Shown piece after piece: positions 25,056 through 37,313 of a stretch of 64,000 nt of DNA. The translations under genes were made by a program, and so were the position numbers. The stretch lies in contig JAHBMJ010001129.1 in the NCBI GenBank assembly GCA_018398765.1, positions 1 to 64,000 of the forward strand, in the 5' to 3' direction. Under the pieces are notes generated by a model that made no database searches, was not told the origin of the DNA, and saw nothing but the letters and a program-made list of their open reading frames with translations. This DNA is from Chromera velia. Taxonomy: Eukaryota; Sar; Chromeraceae. Within the stretch, counting starts at the first letter, position 1, and every line of letters starts with the position of its first letter.

Positions 25056-25721
25056 TTAGGCTCGCTGTCGCAGCCCGGCAGCGTTCTCATGCTCCGGAGG
25101 GGGCTGGCTGAGTTCCGTCTCCAGAGCCTTGTTCTCCAGCTGGAGCTTCAGCATGTTCAGCTGCATCTCGAACGCAGCTGTGTGCCTGGCCGTCTCCGCG
25201 GCATGACGGGCCTCCAGCAACACCACCTCCCACTCAGCAGACCTGCAACAGGCAGGCAGGAGACGACGCTCAGACTGGGAAGAACTTCCCCTCCCCTCCC
25301 TCTGAATGCAACAACGGATCTCAAAGCAAAGCAGACACCATGCATGGGGAAAAGGAAAAGAAACCAAGGTCGGATCGGTGCGGGGGGACAGCAGGCAGTC
25401 GGGACTCTCTCTAAGCGTTCTCTCTCTTCTCCCTGCGCAGTCCTCCCATTCAAGCCTCGTCTTTTTGCCTTTGCTCGTTGCAGATGACATCGCCTCGCTT
25501 TCCCTTCTTTTTCTTTTTTACCACAGAGGGCCGGGAGAGAGAGAGAGGAGAGAGCTGACCGACCGACCGACCGACCGACCTGAGGGCAATCAAGCAGACG
25601 GAGGTCGTCATCTTGGCCACACAGTCCATCGACGTGTACATCAACTGCTCCCACTCGGACCCGATGAGGCCCACCTGAACAGACAGACAGACAGACTATA
25701 TGTTTCTTCTTCTCCCTTCTT

Positions 25722-25754
<33 letters not shown>

Positions 25755-25756
25755 TG

Positions 25757-25791
<35 letters not shown>

Positions 25792-27860
25792 GAAGGGAAG
25801 GAGAGGAATCACGGACAGAAAAAAAGACAGTACGACAGAAGAATGGAAGGAAGGAGGGGAAGCGGGGCTCGGGAGAAACTGCGGAGTGACGACACCAAGA
25901 ATTGCCCTTTGCCACCGTCTGTTTCCTGTCTTTCCCTTCGATTCCGTTCGTTTCCATTCACTCAACCTGCGTGCCTGCCTGCCTGCCCACAAACAGTCTA
26001 CCACTTTTCTGCTTGTATCTGTCGTACCGATCGAAGAGAAACATTCATCTGGATGTCCGCATCTGGCTGCCTTCAGCGCCGAAAAAACGGAGAGAGAGAA
26101 CAAGAGAACAAGAACTCAGGCTCACGCACAGAATCCAAAGAAAAGCTTTCACCCCCCTTGCGCGATTGATTCCCATTCTTTCCGTTTTCTGTCCTTCCTA
26201 CCTGGGCAGCGTGGAAGACGAGGCCGTAGGATCCCCAGAAGAAGATGTTCCAGAACAACAGTCCCCTCTTCACCCACTCATCCGGTCTCCTGACCCTCTC
26301 CCTCTCGTTCTCGGATCCAGTCAAGAACTGAGAGAGCCAGTAGGCAGACATGAAGTAGCCAATGTAGGAGAGGGTAACCCACCTGAAAGCGAGACCATGC
26401 ATTCAGACAATCATAGGAACGAAACAATAGGGCAACAGCAGCGAAACTTTGACTTCAAAACGCGAGACAGACTATTCTCCTTCTCCCTTCTTTTCTTCAT
26501 GAACAAAAAAGACAAAAGACAGACAGATAGACAGACAAAATGCATCATCCATCCATCCATCCATATTGTTGGTTGGAAGTGAAATGAAATGACAGCAAAA
26601 CACGTGCAGAAACACAAACGGCCATCAATGGACAGACAGAGACGCACAAAAAGCCATGCATGCACAAGACAGAATTATCAATGCAATGAATTATCAATGC
26701 AATGAAGGAACAGAGAAAGACGGTTCTTTTGGAAAAGTGGCAGCGAGACGGCAGGAAATAAAACACTTGTTGCAGCAACCCCACCGCAGTCCCTTTGCGG
26801 GAGTGCACAAAACAAAATTGTTCAGAGGGACCCTCTGTGTGTATCTCTTTATTTTTTCGTCCGACCGACCCACTGACCCCCAGCGGACGAAGGCGCTCTC
26901 GTAGATGGCAGCCCAGAGACCCATCTGCAGGTAGAGGGCGGTGACGACCATGCAGGGCACCACCTTGTTGAGGGGCTGCTGAAAGAGAATTCTTCCAACC
27001 ATGTACGTGTACATGGGCGCCGCCATTGTCCACTCGCAGAACCTCATGCCATAGACTCTCCTCTGGGTGATGGGGTCAATGAACGTGGGCACCAGGGAGT
27101 TCGCCTGGAAGAAGTAGGAGGTCATGATCACTGTCACGATGGACAGCTGGATCGTGGACACCTTCATCTTGAAGTGGAGGTGGGGGATGTCGGGGTACCT
27201 GCATGCTCGCACCCACGCATGTGAAGAGAGAAGAGGATCACGTGGTTGAGCTAAATGAAACCGAAGGCTTAACAGAAAGACCAGATTTCGATACGCAACA
27301 CTTCGAAGGAAAGGACGACTGTCAGAGAAGCACACACAGAAGAGAAGAAGCGTTACAGAGCAGAAGTGCGACCACAAGAGAACAGAGGACACAAAGAAGA
27401 GCTGAAATGGCGGAAAATCGTCTTTCAGGACACGCACAGGAACCTCTCTCTGTTTCCGTTTCTTTTTGTGCGGTGACTCACTCCTCCCGCTCTCTTCGCT
27501 CCCTCTTTTTCTCCTGACAAACAAAATAACTTTTTTTTCTCTGTTCCATATGTATGAGTACCGCTGAGCCTTCCCATACCTGATCAGGCTCGCGATGGTG
27601 AACGTCAGAGGGATGAGCTCCAGGCACGCGATTGTCCCAAGGATCCAGCAAGCGATGGAGAAGTAGCCGAGCTCTTGTCTCTCCAGGTCCGCAGGGACTT
27701 GCTTCACCCCGTAAACTTTGAGGGAGGATGACAGCACGATCCAGGCTGTAGCGTATGAGGCAAGAAAGAAGATAGGCTCCCAAAGACGAAGGGGAGACTT
27801 CTTCATGGCCTCCTTGTGCTCAGGGGCATAGTTGGGCTCGACGGGCTTAAGAACTTCCAT
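25056..27860 (-). CDS. microbial (type I) rhodopsin with coiled-coil tail
   Basis: Complete five-exon gene: 27860-27580, 27198-26878, 26382-26202, 25674-25580 and 25242-25056. All junctions agree in phase and give 354 residues. Eight hydrophobic helices are visible, one more than the seven of bacteriorhodopsin, with the extra one at the N-terminus (about residues 28-47). The helix C motif is MRFCEWTMAAP (R146, E149, P155) and the helix G motif is MDCVAKM with the retinal-binding Lys at 282 and the partner Asp at 278. Against bacteriorhodopsin, D85 is Glu, T89 is Ala, D96 is Met and P186 is Gly, so efficient proton pumping looks unlikely. Residues ~293-354 are a Glu/Ala/Leu-rich coiled coil with no enzyme domain. 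A sensory or regulatory membrane photoreceptor is inferred. Intron 4 has its donor in a GTCG repeat; the acceptor at 25675 lies in a CTGT repeat. Confidence 0.85.
25722..25788. repeat. (CAGA)n and (CA)n in a rhodopsin intron
   Basis: Tandem CAGA followed by CA dinucleotides. On the coding strand these become TCTG and TG runs a short distance upstream of the exon beginning at 25674. Confidence 0.9.
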
Positions 27861-28674
27861 TTTGCTTTTTGTTTTTTTGGCTTTTCTTTACGACTTTGAC
27901 TGGAGTTTGGTATCGCCAATCGGAATTGAGCGACTGGATTGCAAGTAAAGGAAGGTGCGACGAAACGGCGGATTTGAAAGACTTCGATCAGGACAAGGAG
28001 ACTTCAGGAGCGTTTGCACAACTCGTTGGTTGTTTTTTCGCGTTCTCTTTCTTTTCTAGAAACAGTTATAGCAGGAAAGCTGGTAGTCAAACAGAGGCGG
28101 ATGTGTGCTCAGTTGTTTACAAGTTGCGAATTCTAACAGGAGGGAACCTCGTTGTGGCAGAGATGGGGAGCTAGAGCTGCCACACGGTACGTTGTACACG
28201 ATCAGAAAAAAAAAAAAATCGTGCAAACCAACATATTCTTGAACGCAGAAAGTGGGCTGGTGTCGGCTGGTAGCTCCTCGCAAGACTATACAGTTTTTGT
28301 CTTTTTTTGGTAGAATGCATATGAAAATGTGCGGGTTCTTTTCAGGTAAATATTTCTAAGTAGCTTTCTGTGCTAAAACAATTCGGCTCAAGAATATGCC
28401 CATATGGAGACACCGTCTGGAAAGCCTCCGATGGCAGGGCACAACACTTCAATGCGAGACACACACTGTTGACGCACGCCATTTGTTCAGCGGTGACGCA
28501 CGCAATATGGCACACGACAACCTCTGCAGTGTTACTAAAACCTCTGCAGCGAAGTACAACGAAAGCCAACTACGACAAGCCCTAACAAGCCCCTTCCGTT
28601 TTTCTTCATATCTCTCTAGTCAGCCTATACCCCATTGGTACTCTTGAATTAGTCCAATCTGAATATATCTGAAT
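27861..28674. other. intergenic, no gene seen
   Basis: Upstream of the rhodopsin start codon. No gene or repeat was recognised apart from a short A-run near 28205. It ends at the GGTA duplication flanking the TRIM element. Confidence 0.5.
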
Positions 28675-28678
28675 GGTA

Positions 28679-28934
28679 ACGTAACGTTGTGAGGCTAGCC
28701 AGCCGTGCAACGGTACGTGAAGCAGCATGTCAGGCCGTATCGAGATGCGCGCAGTTCGAGCGTATTTGCATCCATGCAATTAAGCTACGCGCATGCATGC
28801 AGTCAGCAGTGAGTCAAACCTTCGTATGAAAGTCTGTAAGGGAGTACCTGGAAGTAGTAACCTTGCATGACAGAACTTCTTATACCATATGAGCCCCGTA
28901 CAACAAGCTAGCCACTGCACCACACTCCATAGCG
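28679..28934 (+). repeat. TRIM left LTR
   Basis: 256 bp, begins ACGTAACG and ends TAGCG; about 98% identical to 29288-29543. Confidence 0.85.
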
Positions 28935-29287
28935 TGGTAGCAGAAATATAAAAGAGAGGAAGAACTGGGTATATGGTGAAGTCAGTACGGATGGTGGTTG
29001 GGAGTAACTGTTGTGATTGTTTGACTGGAGTGGACTATGATTCGATGATATGAAAGAAAGGAAGAACCACAGAAAAGATGGTAAAGGAAATTCTAAAAAC
29101 AGAAATGAGAGAGAGTCGAAAGAAAAGAAAAGAAAAGCCATCTTTGATTTTCCACGACGCCGCAGGTGAGGGAAAGCGATGATCTAATCAACGATCATAA
29201 CTCCATTACCCAAAAGAGTTGGATAAGAAGATTTACTTGCGTTCTCCATGTAAGCCAGCGTGGACGTGGCTTCAGGGGGGAGGTGGC

Positions 29288-29543
29288 ACGTAACGTTGTG
29301 AGGCTAGCCAGCCGTGCAACGGTACGCGAAGCAGCATGTCAGGCCGTATCGAGATACGCGCAGTTCGAGCGTATTTGCATCCATGCAATTAAGCTACACG
29401 CATGCATGTAGTCAGCGGTGAGTCAAACCTTCGTATGAAAGTCTGTAAGGGAGTACCTGGAAGTAGTAACCTTGCATGACAGAACTTCTTATACCATATG
29501 AGCCCCGTACAACAAGCTAGCCACTGCACCACACTCCGTAGCG
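29288..29543 (+). repeat. TRIM right LTR
   Basis: 256 bp, same ends and length as the left copy, followed by GGTA. Confidence 0.85.
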
Positions 29544-29617
29544 GGTAAATTGACTATGATTACATTAACAAAGAAATACAAAAAAATAATAATTCAAATC
29601 TTTATGTATATATTTAA

Positions 29618-29936
29618 CACCCCCCCGACACTCTAAGCTGCTCTTAAAAACATTTTTCGAGATTGGATTTTTGAGCGGCATTTAATTTTAACTTAGGATT
29701 TTTGAGCGGCAGCACCATTTCGTACTACCCAAATTTATCTCATGCGCGATGCAACGCGCTACCTTTACGGAGCACCGCGCGGCCCCGTATATATTTTAAG
29801 ATTTAGGCCGTATATGACATAGGCTGTGCTTGCGGCACAGCTTTTCAAGATATAGGCCGCGCCTGTGGCGCGGCCTTTCAAAAATAGATTTTTGAGCGGC
29901 ACAAAATTTCAAGGAGCCTTGAGTGTCAGGGGGGTA
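29618..29936. mobile_element. MITE-like element with internal hairpins, copy 2
   Basis: Ends CACCCCCCCGACACTC and the near-complement of TACCCCCCTGACACTC form terminal inverted repeats. ATATTTAA is found on both sides (29610-29617 and 29937-29944). It contains the hairpin GGCCGCGCC-TGT-GGCGCGGCC at 29855-29875, whose stem matches the hairpin of the copy at 16051, and several TTTTTGAGCGGC units. Confidence 0.7.
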
Positions 29937-29944
29937 ATATTTAA

Positions 29945-30366
29945 AAAAAAATTGAATCAGTCATTAACTTAAACTACCAACATACAAAAAAAACTAACTA
30001 AAACTAACCTCCTAAGTCTACAACGCTCTCATATACTCTTACATCAATACTCACCACTGTCCACCACAAAATTAATTATCAAAAGAGGGGAAAGTTAGGT
30101 TTTTTTATGTTCAATTGAATTGAATTGAAGTAAAACCGGTGAACACACCACTTATATAGCTATTTATAGTAAACTTGATGAGAAAACCGACAAAAACTGG
30201 TGATAAATTGTAGACCCATAGTTTAAGGCATAAATTTAGGCTGACAGATGAAAACGTGCATGGTGACAGCAATACTTAACAGTATCTAATTCACACGTCA
30301 CACTGAGAAGTAGCCGACCTAGCAAACAGAGAAGCTGAGACAATGAAAAAAAAAAAGAAAAATCTT
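29945..30366. other. AT-rich intergenic, no gene seen
   Basis: AT-rich DNA between the MITE and the stop codon of the Bet3 gene; no feature was recognised. Confidence 0.5.
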
Positions 30367-30610
30367 TCAATTGTCTTCGTCGTCAACAAACGTCTCTGCG
30401 AGTATCTGCAAAGCAATACTCAAGTGCAGGCACACAGAAAGACGGATCTTTACAACCACGTGCAGAGGAGCTTTTCTTTTCTTCTCTTCCTTTCCCATCC
30501 ATTCCTTTTCTTCTCTTGCCACTTGTTTGATGGAATGGATGTCTGATGCATACGGAAACACAGGAGAATCTATTCGACGATTTGCAAAGCACAGAGATCA
30601 TCACCATCCG

Positions 30611-30670
<60 letters not shown>

Positions 30671-30799
30671 GCACGCACGCACACGCACGCACACGCGCAC
30701 GCACGCACGCACACGCGCACGCACGCACGCACGCACGCACACACGCGCGCACACACACACTTACACGCACACACACACACACATACACACACACACATA

Positions 30800-30842
<43 letters not shown>

Positions 30843-30866
30843 ANNNNNNNNNNNNNNNNNNNNNNN

Positions 30867-30898
<32 letters not shown>

Positions 30899-31160
30899 GC
30901 ACACCTCGTACAGCAAGCTCTCGAGACTTTCTCTTGTTCTCTCCTATCCTTCCCTTGGATTCTCTTACTCTTCCTCTGTTTAAGTCACAAACACTCCCAA
31001 GGAAAAGAGAACGGAGCGTTCTTCCACACTGACTGACTTGTTTGAGTTCGACCCGAATTTCCGTCGCGTCGTCTCCTTTCAAGGTATCCTGCAAAACAAT
31101 CTCAACGTACTTGTGGGAAAGTCTCATCCATCCATGCACCCACAACGCACGCAACTCATG

Positions 31161-31191
<31 letters not shown>

Positions 31192-31642
31192 CAATGAGCC
31201 AATCCACACGTGGAGTCTTCGATTGGTTTCTTTTGTTGTCACACAGCTGTCAGGAAAGATCATCCGCGCTGGCAGGTAGAGGGGTGTCGGGGTGTCCGGA
31301 CGGGATGCAACGATGGACAAATTATTTGAGAGGGTGTCCGAACGGGACGCAACGATGGACAAATTATTTGAGAGGGTGTCCGAACGGGACGCAACGATGG
31401 ACAAATTACTTGAGAGGGTGTCCGGACGGGATGCAACGATGGACAAATTACTTGAGAGAAACACACTCGTGTGTGAGGCGATAAAAAAGACATCTGAACG
31501 GACAGTTAGACACATACACAGAGAGAGATAGAGAGAGAGAGCACAATAGAGAAACCAACTTTCTCTTTCCCTCTTTTCTGTATGCATGGTGCGTTTCCTT
31601 CTATTCCTCCTTGTTTACGCCGTTTTTCTTCCTTTCGGAAAT

Positions 31643-31677
<35 letters not shown>

Positions 31678-34304
31678 CTCTCTCTCTCTCTCCCTCTCTC
31701 TCTCTCTCTTGTTTGCTTGTTTGCCTCTTCCTTCTTTTTTTTCTTCCTTCCTTCCCTTCATTCTTTTTCTGTCTTTCTGTTTTCCTTTGAGAAGGAGACG
31801 GGGAGAGGACAGGAGAGAGCCCATGGAAAAATGCAAATCGGGGGACACAGGGAAGGTCACAAAAAAAGAAAAAAAACCTATAACATATATATGTGTATGC
31901 ATGTATGTATGTATGTATAGAGAAAGAGAGAGAGGTGCCTCGGGAATGAAGTGACACGCCAACAGACCTTGAGAAAGAAGACGTTGACCTTCATATGTAG
32001 CTGCACCCACTCGGTCGGACAACAACAAACATATATCGATATGTACATAGAGAGTGGACACACACGCACACACTGTTGATGGTTGCATCATGTGGAAGCA
32101 AGATACAGCAGGTAGGGCTGTGGAGCGAAAACGGAAAGGACAAGAGGAGAAATCAAGAAGGAAAGGAGAAACAAAGCCGATCAACCGAGTCGTTGCAGAT
32201 GCGCAACCTAGAGGCAGAAAGAAGTCGGCAGAAAAAAATGAGGGCAAACAAAAGGTAACAAGGGAATCATCAGTCTATTTTTGCACTTACATACGAATAA
32301 ACTTGTGCATGCATCTATTGTCTACCCTTTCTCACATTTATTTCTCTCCACACTTTTTCAATTATCATTCAATTCACTCTCGATTTGATCTCATTTTCGT
32401 CTGTTCTCTCCCCGTCTTCTCTTTCCGTTCCTCAGTTCTGCCGACTTGACTGAGTGAGTGAGTCGTTAGTCACTTAGAAGAGCAGAAGGAATGCTCTCTC
32501 TGCTGTTACTCCTTCTCCCCTCGTTTTACAACTCTCAATCAAAATTTTTAAAGACAGACAGACAGACCTCTTCGAGAGCGCCTCTCACAACTCCTGCACG
32601 CACGCATTCAAGCATAGCACACATTTGTGTGAGTAGGAGTATACAGTGCATGGTCTGCGTGAGCTCTGGTGCACGCGTATACCATGCAGGTCCTGACATA
32701 TTTATACGTATATGTCTGTAAAAGGAACGCGCACACACCAGTACACAGAGAAAGACGGGTTCGCGGTGGGTGGGAAGCAGGGCAAGGCAGGAGAAGGAGA
32801 GGGAGAGTGAGAGAGAGGGAGTGCTGATACTGCGTAAGAGAAGATGTTTTCAGAAAAAAACAAATGAAGAAATAAAGAAAGAGGGGACGAAGAAAGCAAG
32901 GAAAACAAAAGAAAGAAAGACGGAAGGAAGGAAGGAAGGAAGGAAGGAAGGAAGGAAGGAAGGAAGAGAGAAAGACATACATACATACATATATACATAC
33001 ATACAGAAAGGAAGGAAGGAAGGAAGGAAGGAAGAAAGAAAAAGAAAGGAAAGAAAGAAAGAAAGAAAGAAAGAAAGAAAAGAAAGAAAGAAAGAAAGAA
33101 AGAAAGAAGGAAAGAAAACAAGCAAGAAAAGGACTCACCACATAGTAGATTCGAGTAGCACAGATCCCCCAACGCTGGAGGAAGTTCAACGAAGTCATGG
33201 CACAAAGGGTTCTCGGGCAAACTGATGGAGCAGGCGCTCATCTCGCTGTTCCATCCCCCCACCTCCCCCGAAATCCCGAGGAACATTTTCAGCCCGACTC
33301 GCGCAATCACTTCACAGGTTTCCCGAAAGTCCTGACACGCTCCCACCCCCGCTTTGGCAAGGAACTCATCCACCAGACGAATCCCAATGTTGAAACCCCT
33401 GCCACAATAGCATACATGCATGCAGACGTCTCTCTCAGGACCTTTCGACATTTGAGGCCAAAAGGCAGTTCGAAAAGCTTGAAAGAATACATACTACAAG
33501 CCAGGTCCTACATCGACTAAACAAAAAACGAACTTCAATCTCCAGACTGCATGCATTTCCCTTCAGATGTGCCCTGCAGGCTCTTTCCTCGAAGTCCGGC
33601 CTTTCTCCACTACTTCCCTCACAACCTTCACCAACCTCTCTTAATGCTTGCCGATGTGTTCCCCCCCCCCCCCTGCTGACATTTTCTCCAGCTGTTCGTT
33701 GACGACCTGCACGTGGTCCAGGTCTTTGAGCAGCTGCGTGACCAGGGAGCCGTAGGTCATCGACAGCAGCTCTCCACTCTGCAGCATCGACGCACGCAAG
33801 GAAGGACAACCCTCTACAAAGATGAGCATTGCAGAAAGCGGGGAGACCGTGCAAAGTGATAGCGGGGCGCCCGTTAGTGCTCTCACGACAGATCGAGGAG
33901 ATGCTCTGGCACTCTTTCCCGGTTCAACCGCAAAATTTCAGAAGAGGCAGAGACCGCTTGCTTTTTAAATGTATGTGTAAAAAAAGCCGGCAGGCAGGCG
34001 TGTCTTCAAACATGTCGGTGACAGGAGATCGGCAGGCTGGCAGATAGATAAACGTACGGGCAGACAGAATGCGTGTTCGGTCTTCTTTTCCTTCCGACAG
34101 ACAGACAGACAGACAGACAGCATGGCTTTTTTCCTTTTCCTTCCAGTCACTCAGACAAACGAACAGGAGGACATACAATAACGTCATTTATTTATCTTCT
34201 GTGCGTTAAGCAGATAGACGGATGAACAGACAGACCAGCTTCTCCATTTTTCCGAAAGCGGTTTCTCCGATTCGGTTGTACGTGTTATAGTTTGGTCTCG
34301 ACAT
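30367..34304 (-). CDS. TRAPPC3: TRAPP complex subunit Bet3 (TRAPPC3)
   Basis: Complete gene of seven exons with matching phases: 34304-34236, 33778-33681, 33398-33139, 32593-32568, 32000-31968, 31088-31038 and 30405-30367. The product has 191 residues, the usual length of the family. Family signatures in order: MTYGSLVTQLLKDL, MGFNIGIRLVDEFLA, VGLKMFLGI, ENPL...FVELP, YSNLLCG, VVRGALEE and DTLKGDDATEIRVELK. Bet3 is a core subunit of the TRAPP tether and Rab1/Ypt1 exchange factor in ER-to-Golgi transport. Exon 4 is only 26 nt and exon 5 only 33 nt. The introns hold most of this region's microsatellites and a 23-base assembly gap. Start chosen because GETAFGKMEKL aligns without a gap to the N-terminus I recall for plant homologues. 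Confident. Confidence 0.93.
30617..30895. repeat. (CT)n(CA)n - gap - (GA)n in last Bet3 intron
   Basis: CT run, then ~200 bp of CA with CG and TA variants, a run of 23 N at 30844-30866, then GA units. The gap marks an unresolved repeat length. Confidence 0.95.
31291..31458. repeat. four tandem 42-bp units
   Basis: Unit begins GGTGTCCGGACGGGATGCAA; four copies with few changes, inside a Bet3 intron. All frames are open across it, which creates false open frames on both strands. Confidence 0.9.
31645..31709. repeat. (TTTC)n(TC)n microsatellite
   Basis: Pyrimidine tract on the plus strand within a Bet3 intron. Confidence 0.9.
32918..33116. repeat. (GAAG)n/(CATA)n/(GAAA)n compound microsatellite
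   Basis: Purine-rich plus strand; on the coding strand a 200-bp pyrimidine tract just downstream of the donor at 33138 of the Bet3 gene. Confidence 0.95.
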
Positions 34305-35150
34305 GTTCAGAACCACACTCGGACAGAGCGACGCTGAGTGGAAATTCACAGGAAGGAATTCAACCTTTTGTCGTGCACGTGCACAGAAAGATCTGTCGCT
34401 ACCAACTTTCACTGCAACTAGAGAACAAGAGGCCTACCAACTGGCTTACGGTCCAGAGGTATCAATTGATCGCGTACTCCGAAGAAATTCCTGGACTGGC
34501 TCCGAGCAGTCGGTCGAGGTTCTCGCAAACTTTCAGCCGATCGAACACGAAAACGCAGACACGTATATACAGTGACACATGCAGCACGTCCGATCTGGGT
34601 CGATCATGGGTCGATCCATGTCGATCCAGTGCCTTGGCGGACTGAGTCTCAACATGTCTGTCAGAGCATTTCTGAGTATGGAGACGGGGAGACGGACAAG
34701 GAATAGTCGGTATTCGTCGATCGGCAGACGGCATGCATGCAGACGGCCGGGAGGGCCGCCCCGACCGCGCGCGGCAAGGCGATCGATCCCTATCGATCCC
34801 TTGAGTAATTGCATGCAAGGAGATCCTCGCGCGCGGAGCTAGGAGCATCTTGGAGATTCTTGGAGCCGCTATGGAGCCGCTTCTTGACATTTCTGGACCA
34901 GCGCAGACCATGCGCAGACCTAACTGAACACCTGTAATCAATATATAAGGGATTGAAGAGAGGAACGGTAAGCGAGAGGATTGGTAGGGAGATTCGATCC
35001 TCGCAGCAGCTTTCCAAGTCCTTTTTGGCTTTGGCTGGCTGTCGTGAATGAAATAGGGAGGTCTCCTCTCTTTACGTCACTGTGTCCTTGAGACAGTCAG
35101 TAGCTTTGCTCGGCTTCTTGCGAGACCAGACGACGAGAAGTGAAGAAGAA
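34305..35150. other. divergent intergenic region
   Basis: Lies between the Bet3 start (minus) and the start of the small membrane protein gene (plus), so it probably holds both promoters. A GC-rich patch with ATCGATCCC repeats is seen near 34740-34800. No gene was recognised. Confidence 0.5.
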
Positions 35151-37184
35151 GATGAGTGCCTTGAGGCCATCCACCGTCGGGACTACCTTTGCACGGGCCA
35201 CAGGGTAAGTAGACGTACAAGATGTGAGTGAGAGAGAGAGTCAGTCAGTCAGTCAACGAATCATGTTTCCCGGGTTGTGCGTTGACCTCTCTTGTGTGCG
35301 TGCCTTAAGGCTTCGACCCCTTGCACTTCTCCTTCTACTTGCCGACTTTCTGTCCTACCTGGGGACAGTTGCTGTTTTGTGCTTTTGGCCGTCTTCATGT
35401 CTCTTCTTCACTTCTCTGCACCTCTATGTGCCCGTCTGTGTGTGTCTGGGTGCAGACGGCTCGTGGCCACCCGTTACTTGAGCGGGGGTCCCTTGATGGG
35501 CAGAGGACGTGAGTCGGTTTGTTTTCTGTCTTTTCTTCTTTTGTCCTCTTCTTCCTTTTTTACTCTCAGTGTTTGTTCACTCACTCGCTCACTCACTGTC
35601 TCCTCTGTTCTCCCCGGTCTCCGTTGTTCGTCTCTTGGCCTCCCTTGCTGTTCTTGTTCTTCTTCTTTTTCTTCTTTGTCCCTTTTCTTCTTATTTTTCT
35701 TGTTGTCTGTCTGTTCCTCCCTTCTGCGCAATTCTTCCCTTTCTTTCTTCTTTTTGCTGGACTCCCTCCCTTCCGGATTTCCTTTTTCCTTCCACCCTTC
35801 TTTCCCTCAACGCATTCTCCGATGTCTCTCCCCATTCCTCGTTTACTGATCAATAACTTCCAGTCTTCTGCTTACCCCCTTTTCCTTCCTGTTCACTCGA
35901 TCCTTTCGTACTCTCTTGCTCTCCGTATCCTTCGCTTCTCTTTATCTTCGTACCCACATGTCGATCTGTTGGGCTGCTTGAGAGACGGTGTGTGTGTGCT
36001 TCTGCTCCTCTCTGTGTTGTTCATCCTTCTGATTGCATGTCCCTGATATGTAAAGCGTCTCTGCTCTGTGTCATTATCTGCGTTGTGAGACGGTCTGGCA
36101 GTAGTCAAACCTCTTTTTCATTTCGGCGTCTTCTGCTTGAAGGACTTGCAGCATCCACCTTGATGTATTCCCCTCTGACCTCGATCTCTTTCCGTTGTTT
36201 TCCCCTCGCTCATTTCATTTCATTTCTACCCCGACTTGAATTTATTCTCTCCGCACGCATCGGTTTCCCTTCTCGCTTGCCTCCAAAGAGTTTTTTTTTT
36301 TTGTTTTTGTTTTCTTCTCTCACTGCATGCCCCCCCGTTCTTTCCATCCAGCCTTGGTTCCTTCTTTCGTTTTCGTTCTTTCCTCTCTGGCTTTCCTCCC
36401 TTTCCTTCATTCTATTTCCCCCCCACGGTTTTATCTGGCGAGGGTCGCTCAGCCTGCCCGGCTGAGGCCTCTGGGTCTTTGCATATACATGCATGGTTCG
36501 GTCTAACGGCCTCGATTAGGCTGTTCGTTGGATATACTACTTTCAATGACCCTTCCTAGACTAAGTCTAATTTATCGACTCCTATTCCAATCTCTGTCTT
36601 CCACCAAATCGAAAACCTCCTCATACCCTGCCCCTGCTCCCATCGCCGGCTCCTCACTCTCTCCATTCTCATAAACGTCGGCTGCCTGTTCAATGTTCTG
36701 TGTTTCATTCTATCCGAACTGCTCTTTCGCACTTTTTTTCGCTGCCCAGCTTTGCCATCCCTCCCTTCTCTTGATTTCGTTTTCCATGCTTGCCTTCCTT
36801 TTCCGTAGCCCTTTCTCGTCCCTTTGGACCTTCCGGTTCACCTCCCGCCTGTCTGCTTACCGTTGAGCCTGTTTTCGTGTCTGTCTGCTCGTCTGTCCGT
36901 GATTCCTCACAAGTCTTGGGGAACGAAAGCTGAAAGACACAAGATGCGGTCTGTTTGTCCGTCTGCCGTATACCGTCTGTTTGGGGAGAGAAGACCCGAA
37001 AGAAAACGGAGAACTAACTGAAAACAGTAAATCCTCCGCCTGCCTGCCTGCCTTCCCGCCCTACCACCTATCTGTTCTTTCTTTCTTTCTTTCTTTCTTT
37101 CTTTTCTTTCTCTCTTTCTTTCTTTTCTTTCTTTCTTTCTTTCTTCCTTCCCTTTCTTTCTTTCTTTCTTTCTTTTTTTTTTTC

Positions 37185-37227
<43 letters not shown>

Positions 37228-37236
37228 TTCTTTTTT

Positions 37237-37268
<32 letters not shown>

Positions 37269-37273
37269 TTTTT

Positions 37274-37313
<40 letters not shown>

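Larger units (their letters stand above)
28679..29543 (+). mobile_element. TRIM: miniature non-coding LTR element
   Basis: Two 256-bp direct repeats (28679-28934 and 29288-29543) enclose a 353-bp internal region with no gene. Directly after the first repeat stands TGGTAGCAGA, close to the primer-binding site for initiator tRNA-Met (TGGTATCAGA). Directly before the second stands the purine tract AGGGGGGAGG. GGTA is duplicated outside (28675-28678 and 29544-29547). Together these mark a terminal-repeat retrotransposon in miniature. About six differences between the repeats (roughly 2%) suggest a fairly recent insertion. It appears structurally whole but is non-autonomous. Confidence 0.82.

Noticed and set aside
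30371-31036. His-Thr and Cys-Val repeat frames around 30600-30850
   Set aside because: CA/TG microsatellite with an assembly gap, lying in the last Bet3 intron.
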